Origin: Taibaiella sp. | GTDB taxonomy: Bacteria > Bacteroidota > Bacteroidia > Chitinophagales > Chitinophagaceae | Direction of reading: 5' to 3' | DNA length: 64,000 nucleotides | NCBI GenBank assembly: GCA_019638495.1 | Contig: JAHBTQ010000001.1 | Location: 868,001-932,000, forward strand | Shown: positions 41,514 through 49,742 of the stretch, one piece after another | Layout of the letters: every line of letters starts with the position of its first letter | How positions within the stretch are numbered: position 1 is the first letter of the stretch | Translations under genes and position numbers: made by a program | Notes under the pieces: generated by a model | Seen by the model: only the letters and a program-made list of their open reading frames with translations | What the model was told of the DNA's origin: nothing | Databases searched by the model: none

Positions 41514-41564
41514 AAGTAGCCGGACGAACAAAGAATATTGACTATCTGAATTTTGACAATAAAT

Positions 41565-42215
41565 ATGAATAAGATAAAGAGCATAGTGGTAGCAGGCCTG
41601 GCGTTGACAGCGGGACTTATGTCTTGCGACTCGGGCGACAAACGTCGTACCCCCGGCCACATATACGCACCGGATATGACGTACTCACGCGCATATGATG
41701 CTTATACATCTAATCCCAACTTCGAGGATGGGCTTACGAGCAGGCCTCCTGTAGCGGGCTCTATAGCACGCGGACATGAGCTGCCCGATCACCTGACAGA
41801 GGGGGATACAAATGCATACAAGACTTTCAATTCGCAGCTTCGCTTTGACGAGAACGAGCTGGCAGAAGGTAAGCGTCTTTTCAATATCTACTGTGCTATT
41901 TGCCACGGTATGAACCTGGACGGCCAGGGCCCGCTGTTCAATAGCGGCAAATTTGCTTCTATGCCGGCTAATCTGAAAGACGCGAAATACCTGCACATGC
42001 CGTCTGGCCAGATCTATGCAGCTATTAAGTATGGCAAGAACATGATGGGCTCCTATGCTTCGCAGCTTGATGGCAAGCAGCGCTGGATGGTGATAGCCTA
42101 CATAAAGAAAGTACAATCTGAGAATGGAGGTGATGCATATACTTATGCAGCAGCACCTGCGGCGGCGGCAGAGGTAGCACCTGCAGCGCCTGCGGCTGAA
42201 GCGGCTCATCACTAA
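41565..42215 (+). CDS. actE: Alternative Complex III subunit E, monoheme cytochrome c lipoprotein
   Basis: A 216-residue lipoprotein: M-N-K-I-K-S-I-V-V-A-G-L-A-L-T-A-G-L-M-S-C with C21 as the lipid-bearing cysteine. One heme site, C110-A-I-C-H114, starts a class I cytochrome domain, and a methionine in K-N-M-M-G-S-Y can be the axial ligand. The C-terminal 40 residues are alanine/proline-rich. ActE is a periplasmic electron carrier or docking subunit on the complex. The ATG at 41565 replaces a TTG four codons upstream, because it fits the lipoprotein signal. Confidence 0.94.
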   Translation: MNKIKSIVVAGLALTAGLMSCDSGDKRRTPGHIYAPDMTYSRAYDAYTSNPNFEDGLTSRPPVAGSIARGHELPDHLTEGDTNAYKTFNSQLRFDENELAEGKRLFNIYCAICHGMNLDGQGPLFNSGKFASMPANLKDAKYLHMPSGQIYAAIKYGKNMMGSYASQLDGKQRWMVIAYIKKVQSENGGDAYTYAAAPAAAAEVAPAAPAAEAAHH

Positions 42216-42266
42216 ACTGAATAGAGAGACAAAAAATAAAAGCGAACTATAATAAAAGTGCAAACA

Positions 42267-43481
42267 ATGAATGATCGTTTTGTGGTACCGGCGCGATTGA
42301 AGACTACAAGCATGTTGCTTATAGCTATCGGTATACTGGCCCTTATAGGTGGTATCGCCTCGTTGCTTACGAGCCATGTGGACACTGACCGCGCCCGCTT
42401 CTGGAGCGTATTGCTTCATGACAGCGTTTTCTTCCTGCTTATCACTACGGTGAGCGTATTTATCCAGGCGGCGGTTTCGCTGGCGCAGGGTGCATGGATC
42501 GTAGCGTTCCGCCGCGTTCCTGAGGCTATTGGCGCTAACGTTTGGGTATTCGGTATCATTGCACTGCTGGTGCTTTTCTCCATCCTTGGTTTCCGCGACC
42601 ATACCGGTCATAACACCATCTTCCCATGGGTAACAAACAAGGGTGATAAGATACTGGAAGGTAAGGAAGCGTTCCTGAACCCAACAATGTTCATCATCTT
42701 CTCCCTGGTTGCAGTAGGTCTGTGGTCGTTCTTCGGAATGAAGTTCCGTAACATGTCTCTGGCTCAGGAAAAAGCACCAAAGAACGAAACGAAGATCTAC
42801 TGGAAACTTTTCCGTCTTTCAGGTTTGTTCCTGCTGGTATATGCATTGACACAGATGAGCACTATTCCATGGTTGTGGGTTATGAGTATCCAGGCACACT
42901 GGTTCTCTACACTCTTCAGCTGGTACACTTTCGCAAGTGCATTTGTGAGCGGTATGTCGTTGATCATGCTTTGGGTTATCTACCTGAAGAACCAGGGCAA
43001 CCTGGAGCTGGTGACCAAAGAGCACATGCACGATATAGGTAAGTTCATGTTCGCATTCAGCATCTTCTGGACCTACCTGTGGTTCTCACAGTACATGCTG
43101 ATATGGTATGCCAACGTGCCTGAAGAAACATTCTATTTCAAACAGCGCCAGCAGGGCCCGTATAGCATCATTTTCTATGCCAACTTCATTATCAACTTCG
43201 TAATGCCTATCCTGATTCTGATGGCACGTCCAAGCAAGCGTAACTACTTCACAGTTACCTTCATGGCGATGGTTATCATCTTCGGTCACTGGCTGGATTA
43301 CTACCAGATGATCATGCCTGGTCCGTTGGGCACAGAGTGGCACATTAACTGGTACGAGATAGGCATTTTCATGGGCTTTGCAGGTATCCTCATCTTCACG
43401 GTATCGCGTACACTGGCTAAGTCTTCGCTGGTGCCACACAATAACCTGTTGCTGAAGGAAACAGCGGTGCACATTGCGTAA
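42267..43481 (+). CDS. actF: Alternative Complex III subunit F (membrane subunit related to ActC)
   Basis: A 404-residue NrfD-like membrane protein with about ten hydrophobic helices. It shows L-A-Q-G-A-W-I-V-A-F-R-R-V-P-E-A-I, P-W-L-W-V-M-S-I-Q-A-H-W-F-S-T-L-F-S-W-Y and F-I-I-N-F-V-M-P-I-L-I-L-M-A-R. It is the structural counterpart of ActC in the complex. An in-frame GTG lies three codons upstream, but the ATG at 42267 starts the usual sequence. The last act gene, it leads 65 bp later into the cytochrome oxidase genes. Confidence 0.94.
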   Translation: MNDRFVVPARLKTTSMLLIAIGILALIGGIASLLTSHVDTDRARFWSVLLHDSVFFLLITTVSVFIQAAVSLAQGAWIVAFRRVPEAIGANVWVFGIIALLVLFSILGFRDHTGHNTIFPWVTNKGDKILEGKEAFLNPTMFIIFSLVAVGLWSFFGMKFRNMSLAQEKAPKNETKIYWKLFRLSGLFLLVYALTQMSTIPWLWVMSIQAHWFSTLFSWYTFASAFVSGMSLIMLWVIYLKNQGNLELVTKEHMHDIGKFMFAFSIFWTYLWFSQYMLIWYANVPEETFYFKQRQQGPYSIIFYANFIINFVMPILILMARPSKRNYFTVTFMAMVIIFGHWLDYYQMIMPGPLGTEWHINWYEIGIFMGFAGILIFTVSRTLAKSSLVPHNNLLLKETAVHIA

Positions 43482-43546
43482 AAGAGAGGGAGAAGGAAAG
43501 AAATTGAATTAAAACACATTAATTAGTAAATACAAGCTGAACGACC

Positions 43547-44599
43547 ATGTCGGGATTTATATTGATATCATTGATCATCCTGGTTTTTGTAGTCATCTAC
43601 CAGATCGGAAAAGCGAGTGAGTATGCGGCGGTGCTGCGCGGGGAGAAGAAGGTAAACGCCCAGGCAAACCGGGCCATTGCTTATGTGCTCGTTGCCACCT
43701 TCCTGCTGGGTATGTGGGGTGTGTGGAAGTGCCACATGTACTTCAAGGATATGCTGCTGCCGGTAGCTGCCTGCCCTACAGGTCGTGAGTATGACTCAAT
43801 GTTCACAGTAACAACAATGGTGACAGGTATCGTATTCCTGTTGACACAGGCTACGCTATTCTGGTTCTGCTTCAAATACCAGGATTCCGGTAAGAGGTCT
43901 TCATTCTTCTTTGCCCACAGCAACAAGCTGGAGGTGATCTGGACAACTATTCCTGCTATCGCGATGGCGATACTGGTAGCAATCGGTATTCGTAACTGGT
44001 TTAAAGTGACATCAGAGGCGCCTGCTGAGGCTACCGTGGTGGAAATTGTTGGTAAGCAGTTCAACTGGCTGGTTCGCTACCCAGGTAAGGATAACGAACT
44101 TGGTAAGCGCGATTTCCGCAAGATCAATGACGCTAATAACGTTCTGGGTCTGGACTGGAACGATCCGCACAATGCAGATGACATCATCGCACAGAATGGC
44201 GAAATGCACGTTGTGGTAGGAAAGCCGGTGAAACTGGTTATCGGTTCGCGCGACGTAATCCATGACGTGGGTCTGCCACACTTCCGTATGAAGATGGATG
44301 CTGTGCCGGGTATCACCACTACGCTGTGGTTTACGCCTACCATCACATCGGACTCGATGAAGATTATTACAAAGAATCCGAACTTTGTGTATGAAATTGC
44401 CTGCGACCAGCTTTGCGGTAAAGGTCACTACGCTATGCGTGGTACCATCATCGTAGAAACACAGGAAGCATATGACAAGTGGATGGCTGCTCAGCAACCA
44501 TATGCTGTAGGAAACAACCCTAATATGCCTGCAGCACCAGTAGCTGCTGACAGTGCCGCTGCTCCAGCTGCAGGATCTGAAAAAATATCAATGAAATAA
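43547..44599 (+). CDS. ctaC: Cytochrome c oxidase subunit II
   Basis: A 350-residue subunit II. Four hydrophobic helices occupy residues 1-155 (the two N-terminal ones are extra compared with the minimal two-helix form), followed by a cupredoxin domain. The CuA ligands are visible as H-D-V-G-L-P-H, then C-D-Q-L-C-G-K-G-H-Y-A-M (C-x3-C-x3-H-x2-M). The domain also has the aromatic Q-F-N-W entry. The tail is alanine-rich and carries no fused cytochrome c. It follows the act operon, so quinol electrons pass from Alternative Complex III to this oxidase. Confidence 0.96.
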   Translation: MSGFILISLIILVFVVIYQIGKASEYAAVLRGEKKVNAQANRAIAYVLVATFLLGMWGVWKCHMYFKDMLLPVAACPTGREYDSMFTVTTMVTGIVFLLTQATLFWFCFKYQDSGKRSSFFFAHSNKLEVIWTTIPAIAMAILVAIGIRNWFKVTSEAPAEATVVEIVGKQFNWLVRYPGKDNELGKRDFRKINDANNVLGLDWNDPHNADDIIAQNGEMHVVVGKPVKLVIGSRDVIHDVGLPHFRMKMDAVPGITTTLWFTPTITSDSMKIITKNPNFVYEIACDQLCGKGHYAMRGTIIVETQEAYDKWMAAQQPYAVGNNPNMPAAPVAADSAAAPAAGSEKISMK

Positions 44600-44632
44600 C
44601 CGGCTTACGCCAATAGCTATAAAAGTGCAAAA

Positions 44633-46456
44633 ATGAATACAGAAGGAATCATAACGGAAGGAGCTCATACGGCGCACGCACACGACAGCGCAGGGGGACA
44701 TCACGGACATGAGCACCACGAGCCGCATTTTATCTGGAAATGGATTTTTAGCCAGGATCATAAGATCATCGGTAAACAGTTTCTTGTAACGGGTATCATT
44801 TGGGCGATCATCGGGGCATTGTTCTCCGTATTGTTCCGTTTCCAGCTCGGCTTTCCCGATACTACATTCCCTATAATGGAGAAACTGCTGGGCGAGTGGG
44901 CTAAAGGTGGCAAGCTGTCTCCTGAGTTCTACTATGCTCTGGTAACCATGCACGGTACTATCCTTGTGTTCTTCGTACTTACGGCGGGCCTGAGTGGTAC
45001 GTTTGCTAACATCCTTATTCCGCTGCAGGTAGGTGCGCGCGACATGGCGTCGCCGTTCATGAACATGCTTTCTTATTGGTTCTTCTTCGGCGCCAGCGTG
45101 CTGATGATGATATCACTTTTCGTAGAAACAGGCCCTGCATCAGGTGGCTGGACGACTTATCCTCCACTGAGCGCGCTGAAAGAAGCTTCTCTTGGTTCAG
45201 GTGTAGGTATGGACCTGTGGCTGATGGGTATGTCGCTGTTCGTTATATCCTCTCTGCTGGGTGGTCTTAACTATATCTCTACTGTACTGAATATGCGTAC
45301 GAAGGGTATGACTATGACGCGTCTGCCACTTACTATCTGGGCGCTTCTGTTTACTGCGGTTCTGGGTGTACTTTCATTCCCTGTGCTGTTCTCAGGTGTT
45401 GTACTCCTGATATTTGACCGCAACTTCGGTACCAGCTTCTACCTTTCTGAGATCTTCATTGGTGGCAAGGCACTTCCGCACATCGGTGGTTCTGCTATCC
45501 TGTACCAGCACTTGTTCTGGTTCCTGGGTCACCCGGAGGTGTACATCATCATGCTTCCGGGCATGGGTATGGCGTCAGAGATCCTGGCTACGCACAGCCG
45601 CAAGCCTATCTTCGGTTACTTCGCGATGGTTATCTCCATGGTGGGTATCACCGTTCTGGCCTTCGTGGTATGGGCGCACCATATGTTCGTAACGGGTATG
45701 AGCCCATTCCTTGGTTCTATCTTCGTACTTCTTACACTCCTCATTGCGGTGCCGTCAGCGGTAAAGGTGTTTAACTGGCTAACAACCATCTGGCGTGGTA
45801 ACCTCAGGTTCAACCCTCCGATGCTGTTTGCGCTTGGCTTCGTATCACTGTTCATCTCTGGTGGTCTTACAGGTATCTTCCTTGGTAACTCTGCCCTGGA
45901 CATTCACCTGCACGATACGTACTTCGTTATTGCGCACTTCCACATTGTAATGGGTGTGTCCGCGTTCTTCGGCATGTTTGCCGGTGTGTATCACTGGTTC
46001 CCGAAGATGTTTGGCCGCTTCATGAACAATACACTGGGTTATATTCACTTCTTTGTAACGTTCGTGGGCGCTTACCTTATCTTCTGGCCTATGCACTATG
46101 AGGGTATCGCTGGTATGCCACGCCGCTACTACGATTACTCAGCATGGGAATCATTCAAGCAGTTCCAGAGCATCAATGGCTTCATCTCTATCGTAGCACT
46201 GGTTGTGTTCCTGGTTCAGTTGCTCTTCGTCTTCAACTTCTTTGTAAGCATATGGAGGGGTCGTAAGATGACTACGCTGAATCCGTGGGGATCTACTACA
46301 CTGGAGTGGACTACACCTATCCGTCCCGGTCATGGTAACTGGGAAGGTGAGATTCCGGAAGTTCACCGCTGGCCATATGACTACAAGGATGATGGCAATG
46401 GTAATGACTTCATCCCGCAGACTACGCCACTAAGGCCGGGAGAAGAATCGCACTAA
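44633..46456 (+). CDS. ctaD: Cytochrome c oxidase subunit I
   Basis: A 607-residue heme-copper oxidase catalytic subunit with about twelve helices. Key motifs are T-M-H-G-T-I-L-V (low-spin heme ligand), H-P-E-V-Y-I-I-M-L-P-G (CuB histidine and the cross-linked tyrosine), V-W-A-H-H-M-F-V (two CuB histidines) and H-D-T-Y-F-V-I-A-H-F-H (heme ligands). K-P-I-F-G-Y carries the K-pathway lysine region. The N-terminus is unusually histidine-rich: H-T-A-H-A-H-D-S-A-G-G-H-H-G-H-E-H-H-E-P-H. Subunits III and IV are not in the window. Confidence 0.97.
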   Translation: MNTEGIITEGAHTAHAHDSAGGHHGHEHHEPHFIWKWIFSQDHKIIGKQFLVTGIIWAIIGALFSVLFRFQLGFPDTTFPIMEKLLGEWAKGGKLSPEFYYALVTMHGTILVFFVLTAGLSGTFANILIPLQVGARDMASPFMNMLSYWFFFGASVLMMISLFVETGPASGGWTTYPPLSALKEASLGSGVGMDLWLMGMSLFVISSLLGGLNYISTVLNMRTKGMTMTRLPLTIWALLFTAVLGVLSFPVLFSGVVLLIFDRNFGTSFYLSEIFIGGKALPHIGGSAILYQHLFWFLGHPEVYIIMLPGMGMASEILATHSRKPIFGYFAMVISMVGITVLAFVVWAHHMFVTGMSPFLGSIFVLLTLLIAVPSAVKVFNWLTTIWRGNLRFNPPMLFALGFVSLFISGGLTGIFLGNSALDIHLHDTYFVIAHFHIVMGVSAFFGMFAGVYHWFPKMFGRFMNNTLGYIHFFVTFVGAYLIFWPMHYEGIAGMPRRYYDYSAWESFKQFQSINGFISIVALVVFLVQLLFVFNFFVSIWRGRKMTTLNPWGSTTLEWTTPIRPGHGNWEGEIPEVHRWPYDYKDDGNGNDFIPQTTPLRPGEESH

Positions 46457-46476
46457 AAACTAAAGACATAATAAAG

Positions 46477-46510
46477 AAGCCGCTCTGCAAAGGGCGGCTT
46501 TCTTGTTTCA
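46477..46510 (+). terminator. Terminator of the act-cta operon
   Basis: AAGCCGC pairs with GCGGCTT around a 10-nt loop, followed by TCTTGTTT. It lies 20 bp after the ctaD stop, before the convergent response regulator. Confidence 0.75.
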
Positions 46511-46531
46511 GTGAATAGTATGGATTACTTC

Positions 46532-47695
46532 TTATTTTAGAAGTATATAGCTCTCCACATCCTTACCTGTTATGGTCTTGTCAGATAGGATAATGAGTCG
46601 CTCCACTACATTGCGCAGTTCGCGGATGTTGCCGGTCCAGTTGTGTTGCTTCAGTGCGGCAACAGCGTCGGCCTCTATCTCTTTTTGCGGTTGCTTGTAC
46701 TCTTCGCTTATGTCTTTAAGGAAGTGATTGATGAGCGCAGGGATGTCATCGCGGCGCGCATTTAGCGGTGGTACGTTAATGAGGATGACACTAAGGCGGT
46801 GATAAAGGTCCATACGGAACTTCTTTGCCTCTACCTCGGCCATCAGGTCTTTGTTGGTAGCTGCCAGCACGCGCACATCTACCTTTATTTCTTTCTCGCC
46901 ACCCACGCGGGTTATTTTGCCCTCCTGCAGCGCGCGTAGCATCTTGGCCTGGGCGTCAAGGTGCATATCGCCTATCTCGTCCAGGAAAAGGGTGCCGCCG
47001 CTGGCCTGCTCAAACTTGCCAATACGCTGCTTGATGGCGGATGTGAAAGAGCCCTTCTCGTGCCCGAATAGCTCACTCTCTATAAGCTCTGATGGTATGG
47101 CGGCGCAGTTTACCTCTACTATGGGTCCAGTGCTGCGATTGCTGAGCTCGTGTATGCGGCGGGCAACCAGTTCCTTGCCTACGCCGTTTTCGCCCGTTAT
47201 GAGCACGCGTGCGTCAGTTGGCGCTACCTTGGCTATGGTTTCCTGTATGCGGTGCATGGGTTCGCTATCGCCTATCATCTCAAAGCCGCGCGAAATGCGT
47301 TTGCGCAGTTGCTTTGTCTCCGTCACCAGCGACTTCTTATCCATCGCATTGCGGATGGTGATGAGCAGGCGGTTCAGGTCAGGTGGCTTGGATATATAGT
47401 CGTATGCTCCTTTCTTCACAGCCTCCACGGCGCTCTCTATGGTGCCGTGACCAGAGATAACGATAAATGGAATATCCGGGCGCTCCTGCTTAGCTATCTG
47501 CAGCACCTCCATACCATCCATTTTCGGCATTTTCACGTCGCAGAGAATGCAGTCATAATTGCCTTCCTTTATCTTTTTAGCGCCCTCAGCGCCGTCTGCT
47601 GCTTCATCAACAGTAAAGCCTTCAAAGGTGAGTATCTCCGTTAGTACCTTACGGATCGCTTTCTCGTCGTCAATAATGAGTATATGCTGGGCCAT
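46532..47695 (-). CDS. Sigma-54-type response regulator lacking a DNA-binding domain
   Basis: A 387-residue protein: receiver domain (1-120; D9, D10, phospho-acceptor D53, K103) followed by an AAA+ sigma-54 activator domain (about 140-370). Walker A is G-E-N-G-V-G-K-E (168-175), Walker B G-G-T-L-F-L-D-E-I-G-D, and the arginine-finger region and W-T-G-N-I-R-E-L-R-N-V-V are present. The sigma-54 contact loop reads G-S-F-T-S-A (215-220) instead of GAFTGA. The protein ends 22 residues after the REL motif, so the Fis-type HTH found in NtrC-like proteins is missing. The ATG at 47695 starts the receiver; the frame is open to 47806. No partner kinase is adjacent. Confidence 0.92.
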   Translation of the reverse strand: MAQHILIIDDEKAIRKVLTEILTFEGFTVDEAADGAEGAKKIKEGNYDCILCDVKMPKMDGMEVLQIAKQERPDIPFIVISGHGTIESAVEAVKKGAYDYISKPPDLNRLLITIRNAMDKKSLVTETKQLRKRISRGFEMIGDSEPMHRIQETIAKVAPTDARVLITGENGVGKELVARRIHELSNRSTGPIVEVNCAAIPSELIESELFGHEKGSFTSAIKQRIGKFEQASGGTLFLDEIGDMHLDAQAKMLRALQEGKITRVGGEKEIKVDVRVLAATNKDLMAEVEAKKFRMDLYHRLSVILINVPPLNARRDDIPALINHFLKDISEEYKQPQKEIEADAVAALKQHNWTGNIRELRNVVERLIILSDKTITGKDVESYILLK

Positions 47696-47888
47696 GCTGC
47701 AATCTAAAAACTTAAAACTTAAAAGTAAAAAATTAAAAAAGACCCCTGTAGCGAAGACCAGTAATGTCAGAATCCAGCCCCATGTTGCAAAGTGGCAGTT
47801 TATCACTCTGTTTCATGCCATAAACCACTTCGAACACCGAATATTCTGCAACTTTGTCATACAATTCAGATGGGCACCTGTTTTGTAT

Positions 47889-47904
47889 AGATGTATGTAC
47901 ATCT
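47889..47904. promoter_or_regulatory. Palindrome upstream of the pirin gene
   Basis: AGATGTA-TG-TACATCT is a perfect 7+7 inverted repeat centred about 34 bp before the ATG. An AAAGGAG Shine-Dalgarno-like sequence (47918-47924) precedes the start, unusual for this genome. Confidence 0.5.
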
Positions 47905-47930
47905 AATTTCTGAAACAAAAGGAGAACAAT

Positions 47931-48650
47931 ATGGCAAAGACAATATTTCACCCGGCAAATGAACGCGGACACGCAAACCACGGATGGCTGGATGCGCACC
48001 ATTCATTCAGCTTTGCAAACTGGTACGACCCCTCAAAAGTGCACTTTGGTGCGCTGCGCGTGTTGAATGACGACATCGTAAAGGGTGGTACAGGCTTTGG
48101 CAAGCACCCGCACGATAACATGGAGATCATCACTATCATACTGGACGGTACACTGGCACACAAGGATAGCATGGGCCACGAGCAGACTATAGTGCCGGGA
48201 GAAGTGCAGGTGATGAGCGCCGGCAGTGGAGTGGTGCACAGCGAATACAATCACGACCCGCACAACAGTGTGAACCTGCTGCAGACCTGGATATTCCCGA
48301 ATAAGCGCGGAGTGACTCCCCGCTATGACCAGCGCGCATTTGACGAGGCAGGCAGGAAGAACCAACTGCAGATGCTGGTATCGCCGATAGACAATGACGA
48401 TGAGGGCCTGAAGATTCACCAGGATGCATGGATATACCGTACTAACCTAGATGCAGGCCATAGTGTGACCCACAAGCTGCATGAAGGCCGCCAGGGTGCC
48501 TACATCTTTGTGATAAGCGGACAGGTGGAGATAGACGGCAAAACGCTGAATAAGCGCGATGCAATAGGTATAAGCGATGTGGAGGCCTACGACATAAAAG
48601 CAAGCGCCGATAGCGACGTGATTATCTTCGAGGTGCCGATGGTGGCATAA
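47931..48650 (+). CDS. Pirin family protein (bicupin)
   Basis: A 239-residue pirin. The N-terminal cupin holds the metal-site pattern H-P-H-D-N-M-E-I-I-T-I-I-L-D-G, then H-K-D-S-M-G-H and G-V-V-H-S-E-Y-N. The start F-H-P-A-N-E-R-G-H-A-N-H-G-W-L-D-A-H-H-S-F-S-F is typical of the YhhW/quercetinase-like branch. Bacterial pirins may oxidise flavonoids or act as redox-sensing partners; which applies cannot be told here. The gene is isolated, with its own palindrome and ribosome site upstream and a hairpin downstream. Confidence 0.94.
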   Translation: MAKTIFHPANERGHANHGWLDAHHSFSFANWYDPSKVHFGALRVLNDDIVKGGTGFGKHPHDNMEIITIILDGTLAHKDSMGHEQTIVPGEVQVMSAGSGVVHSEYNHDPHNSVNLLQTWIFPNKRGVTPRYDQRAFDEAGRKNQLQMLVSPIDNDDEGLKIHQDAWIYRTNLDAGHSVTHKLHEGRQGAYIFVISGQVEIDGKTLNKRDAIGISDVEAYDIKASADSDVIIFEVPMVA

Positions 48651-48672
48651 AGGCGGTATGCAAGAGAAGGTG

Positions 48673-48706
48673 AGATTTGTCAACTTTTAAGAAAGTTGAC
48701 AAATCT
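48673..48706. terminator. 15-bp stem hairpin after the pirin gene
   Basis: AGATTTGTCAACTTT-TAAG-AAAGTTGACAAATCT is a perfect 15-bp stem. It lies between the pirin gene and the next gene on the same strand. No long T-run follows, so it may be a dispersed palindrome as much as a terminator. Confidence 0.6.
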
Positions 48707-48753
48707 GTGTGTAGCGAAATACGCATCAATGATTATCGCTAAATTCGTGTACG

Positions 48754-49188
48754 ATGGACCAGGTAGTAAAGAAATATACGCATGGCGACCTTACCGTAAT
48801 ATGGAAGCCGGATCAATGTATACACAGCACTAAGTGCTGGAAGGGGCTTGTGGAAGTCTTTAACCCGAAGCGCAGGCCGTGGATAGATATGGAAGCTGCC
48901 GATGAACAGCGCATAATAGAGCAGGTGATGCAATGCCCCAGCGGCGCACTGAGCTATGTAATGAACACGACCGAGGCCGTTAACGACGAAACCCAGGTAG
49001 AGTCTACAGTAGCGGTGGAGGCTATGAAGAATGGGCCACTGATGGTGTATGGCAATCTGAAGGTGAACGACAGCAAGGGCAACGAACACACAAAGAATAA
49101 GGTGACCGCCTTTTGCCGCTGCGGCGCCAGTGCCAACAAACCTTTCTGTGATGGCTCACATATGAGGGTGGGCTTCAGGGACGAGTAG
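48754..49188 (+). CDS. Iron-sulfur protein with Fer4_19-like and CDGSH domains
   Basis: A 144-residue protein with two iron-sulfur modules. Residues 1-70 resemble the divergent ferredoxin-like domain found in front of CDGSH proteins (D-Q-C-I-H-S-T-K-C-W-K-G, then Q-C-P-S-G-A-L). Residues from about 100 are a CDGSH zinc-finger-type [2Fe-2S] domain: F-C-R-C-G-A-S-A-N-K-P-F-C-D-G-S-H. The three-Cys/one-His cluster ligands are all present. The function of this bacterial family is unsettled; redox or iron-sulfur transfer is likely. Confidence 0.93.
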   Translation: MDQVVKKYTHGDLTVIWKPDQCIHSTKCWKGLVEVFNPKRRPWIDMEAADEQRIIEQVMQCPSGALSYVMNTTEAVNDETQVESTVAVEAMKNGPLMVYGNLKVNDSKGNEHTKNKVTAFCRCGASANKPFCDGSHMRVGFRDE

Positions 49189-49208
49189 GTGAAAATTGCT
49201 TTATGAGC

Positions 49209-49246
49209 AACGGGGCAAGTGTATGCACTTGCCCCGTTTTGTTTAT
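49209..49246 (+). terminator. Strong terminator after the CDGSH gene
   Basis: AACGGGGCAAGTG pairs perfectly with CACTTGCCCCGTT around a TATG loop and is followed by TTGTTTATT. It also lies just beyond the end of the convergent ArsC-like gene. Confidence 0.88.
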
Positions 49247-49271
49247 TGTGTGGTTAAACTATAGTTAGACC

Positions 49272-49622
49272 TTACGGCAACAGCTCCTCCAGCTTGTCCT
49301 CGTCCCAGCCCAGGAAGAGGTTTCCATTGCCAAAGTCCCACACCGGCCGCTTGATGATGGATGGGTGTTCTATCATCAGCGCTATTGCCTCCTTCCTGTC
49401 TTTTGCCCGTGCCTTGTCAGCCTCTGGCAGCTCGCGAAAGGTGGTGCTGCGGCTATTTAGTAATTTATCCAATGGCAATACCTTCAACCATGATTCTATG
49501 GTGGCCTTGTCGGGGACCGTAATTTTATAATCATGGAATACGTAAGGCACCTCCTTACGATCCAGCAGCTTTACAGCCTTCTGCACCGTGTCGCAGTTTT
49601 TTATTCCATATATGTGAACCAT
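49272..49622 (-). CDS. ArsC/Spx-family thioredoxin-fold protein (YffB-like)
   Basis: A 116-residue protein of the ArsC/Spx family. It starts M-V-H-I-Y-G-I-K-N-C-D-T-V-Q-K-A, so only the first cysteine of a CxxC is kept (C-D-T-V). Other family marks are F-H-D-Y-K, the helix L-L-N-S-R-S-T-T-F-R-E-L, and P-S-I-I-K-R-P-V containing the conserved cis-proline and arginine. The CxxT form and size match YffB rather than true arsenate reductase. Role is unknown, possibly glutathione- or thiol-dependent reduction. The ATG at 49622 was chosen over one 7 codons upstream. Confidence 0.88.
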   Translation of the reverse strand: MVHIYGIKNCDTVQKAVKLLDRKEVPYVFHDYKITVPDKATIESWLKVLPLDKLLNSRSTTFRELPEADKARAKDRKEAIALMIEHPSIIKRPVWDFGNGNLFLGWDEDKLEELLP

Positions 49623-49742
49623 GGCGTGAAAATAATGAGACAATTTGAGAGTAAGGGCAATTAGGTGATGCGGAATCCGAGAGGGAAATACCGCAGCAAT
49701 TCATGACACACAATTCATAACTTTAAGAATCTTGCTCCTTTC

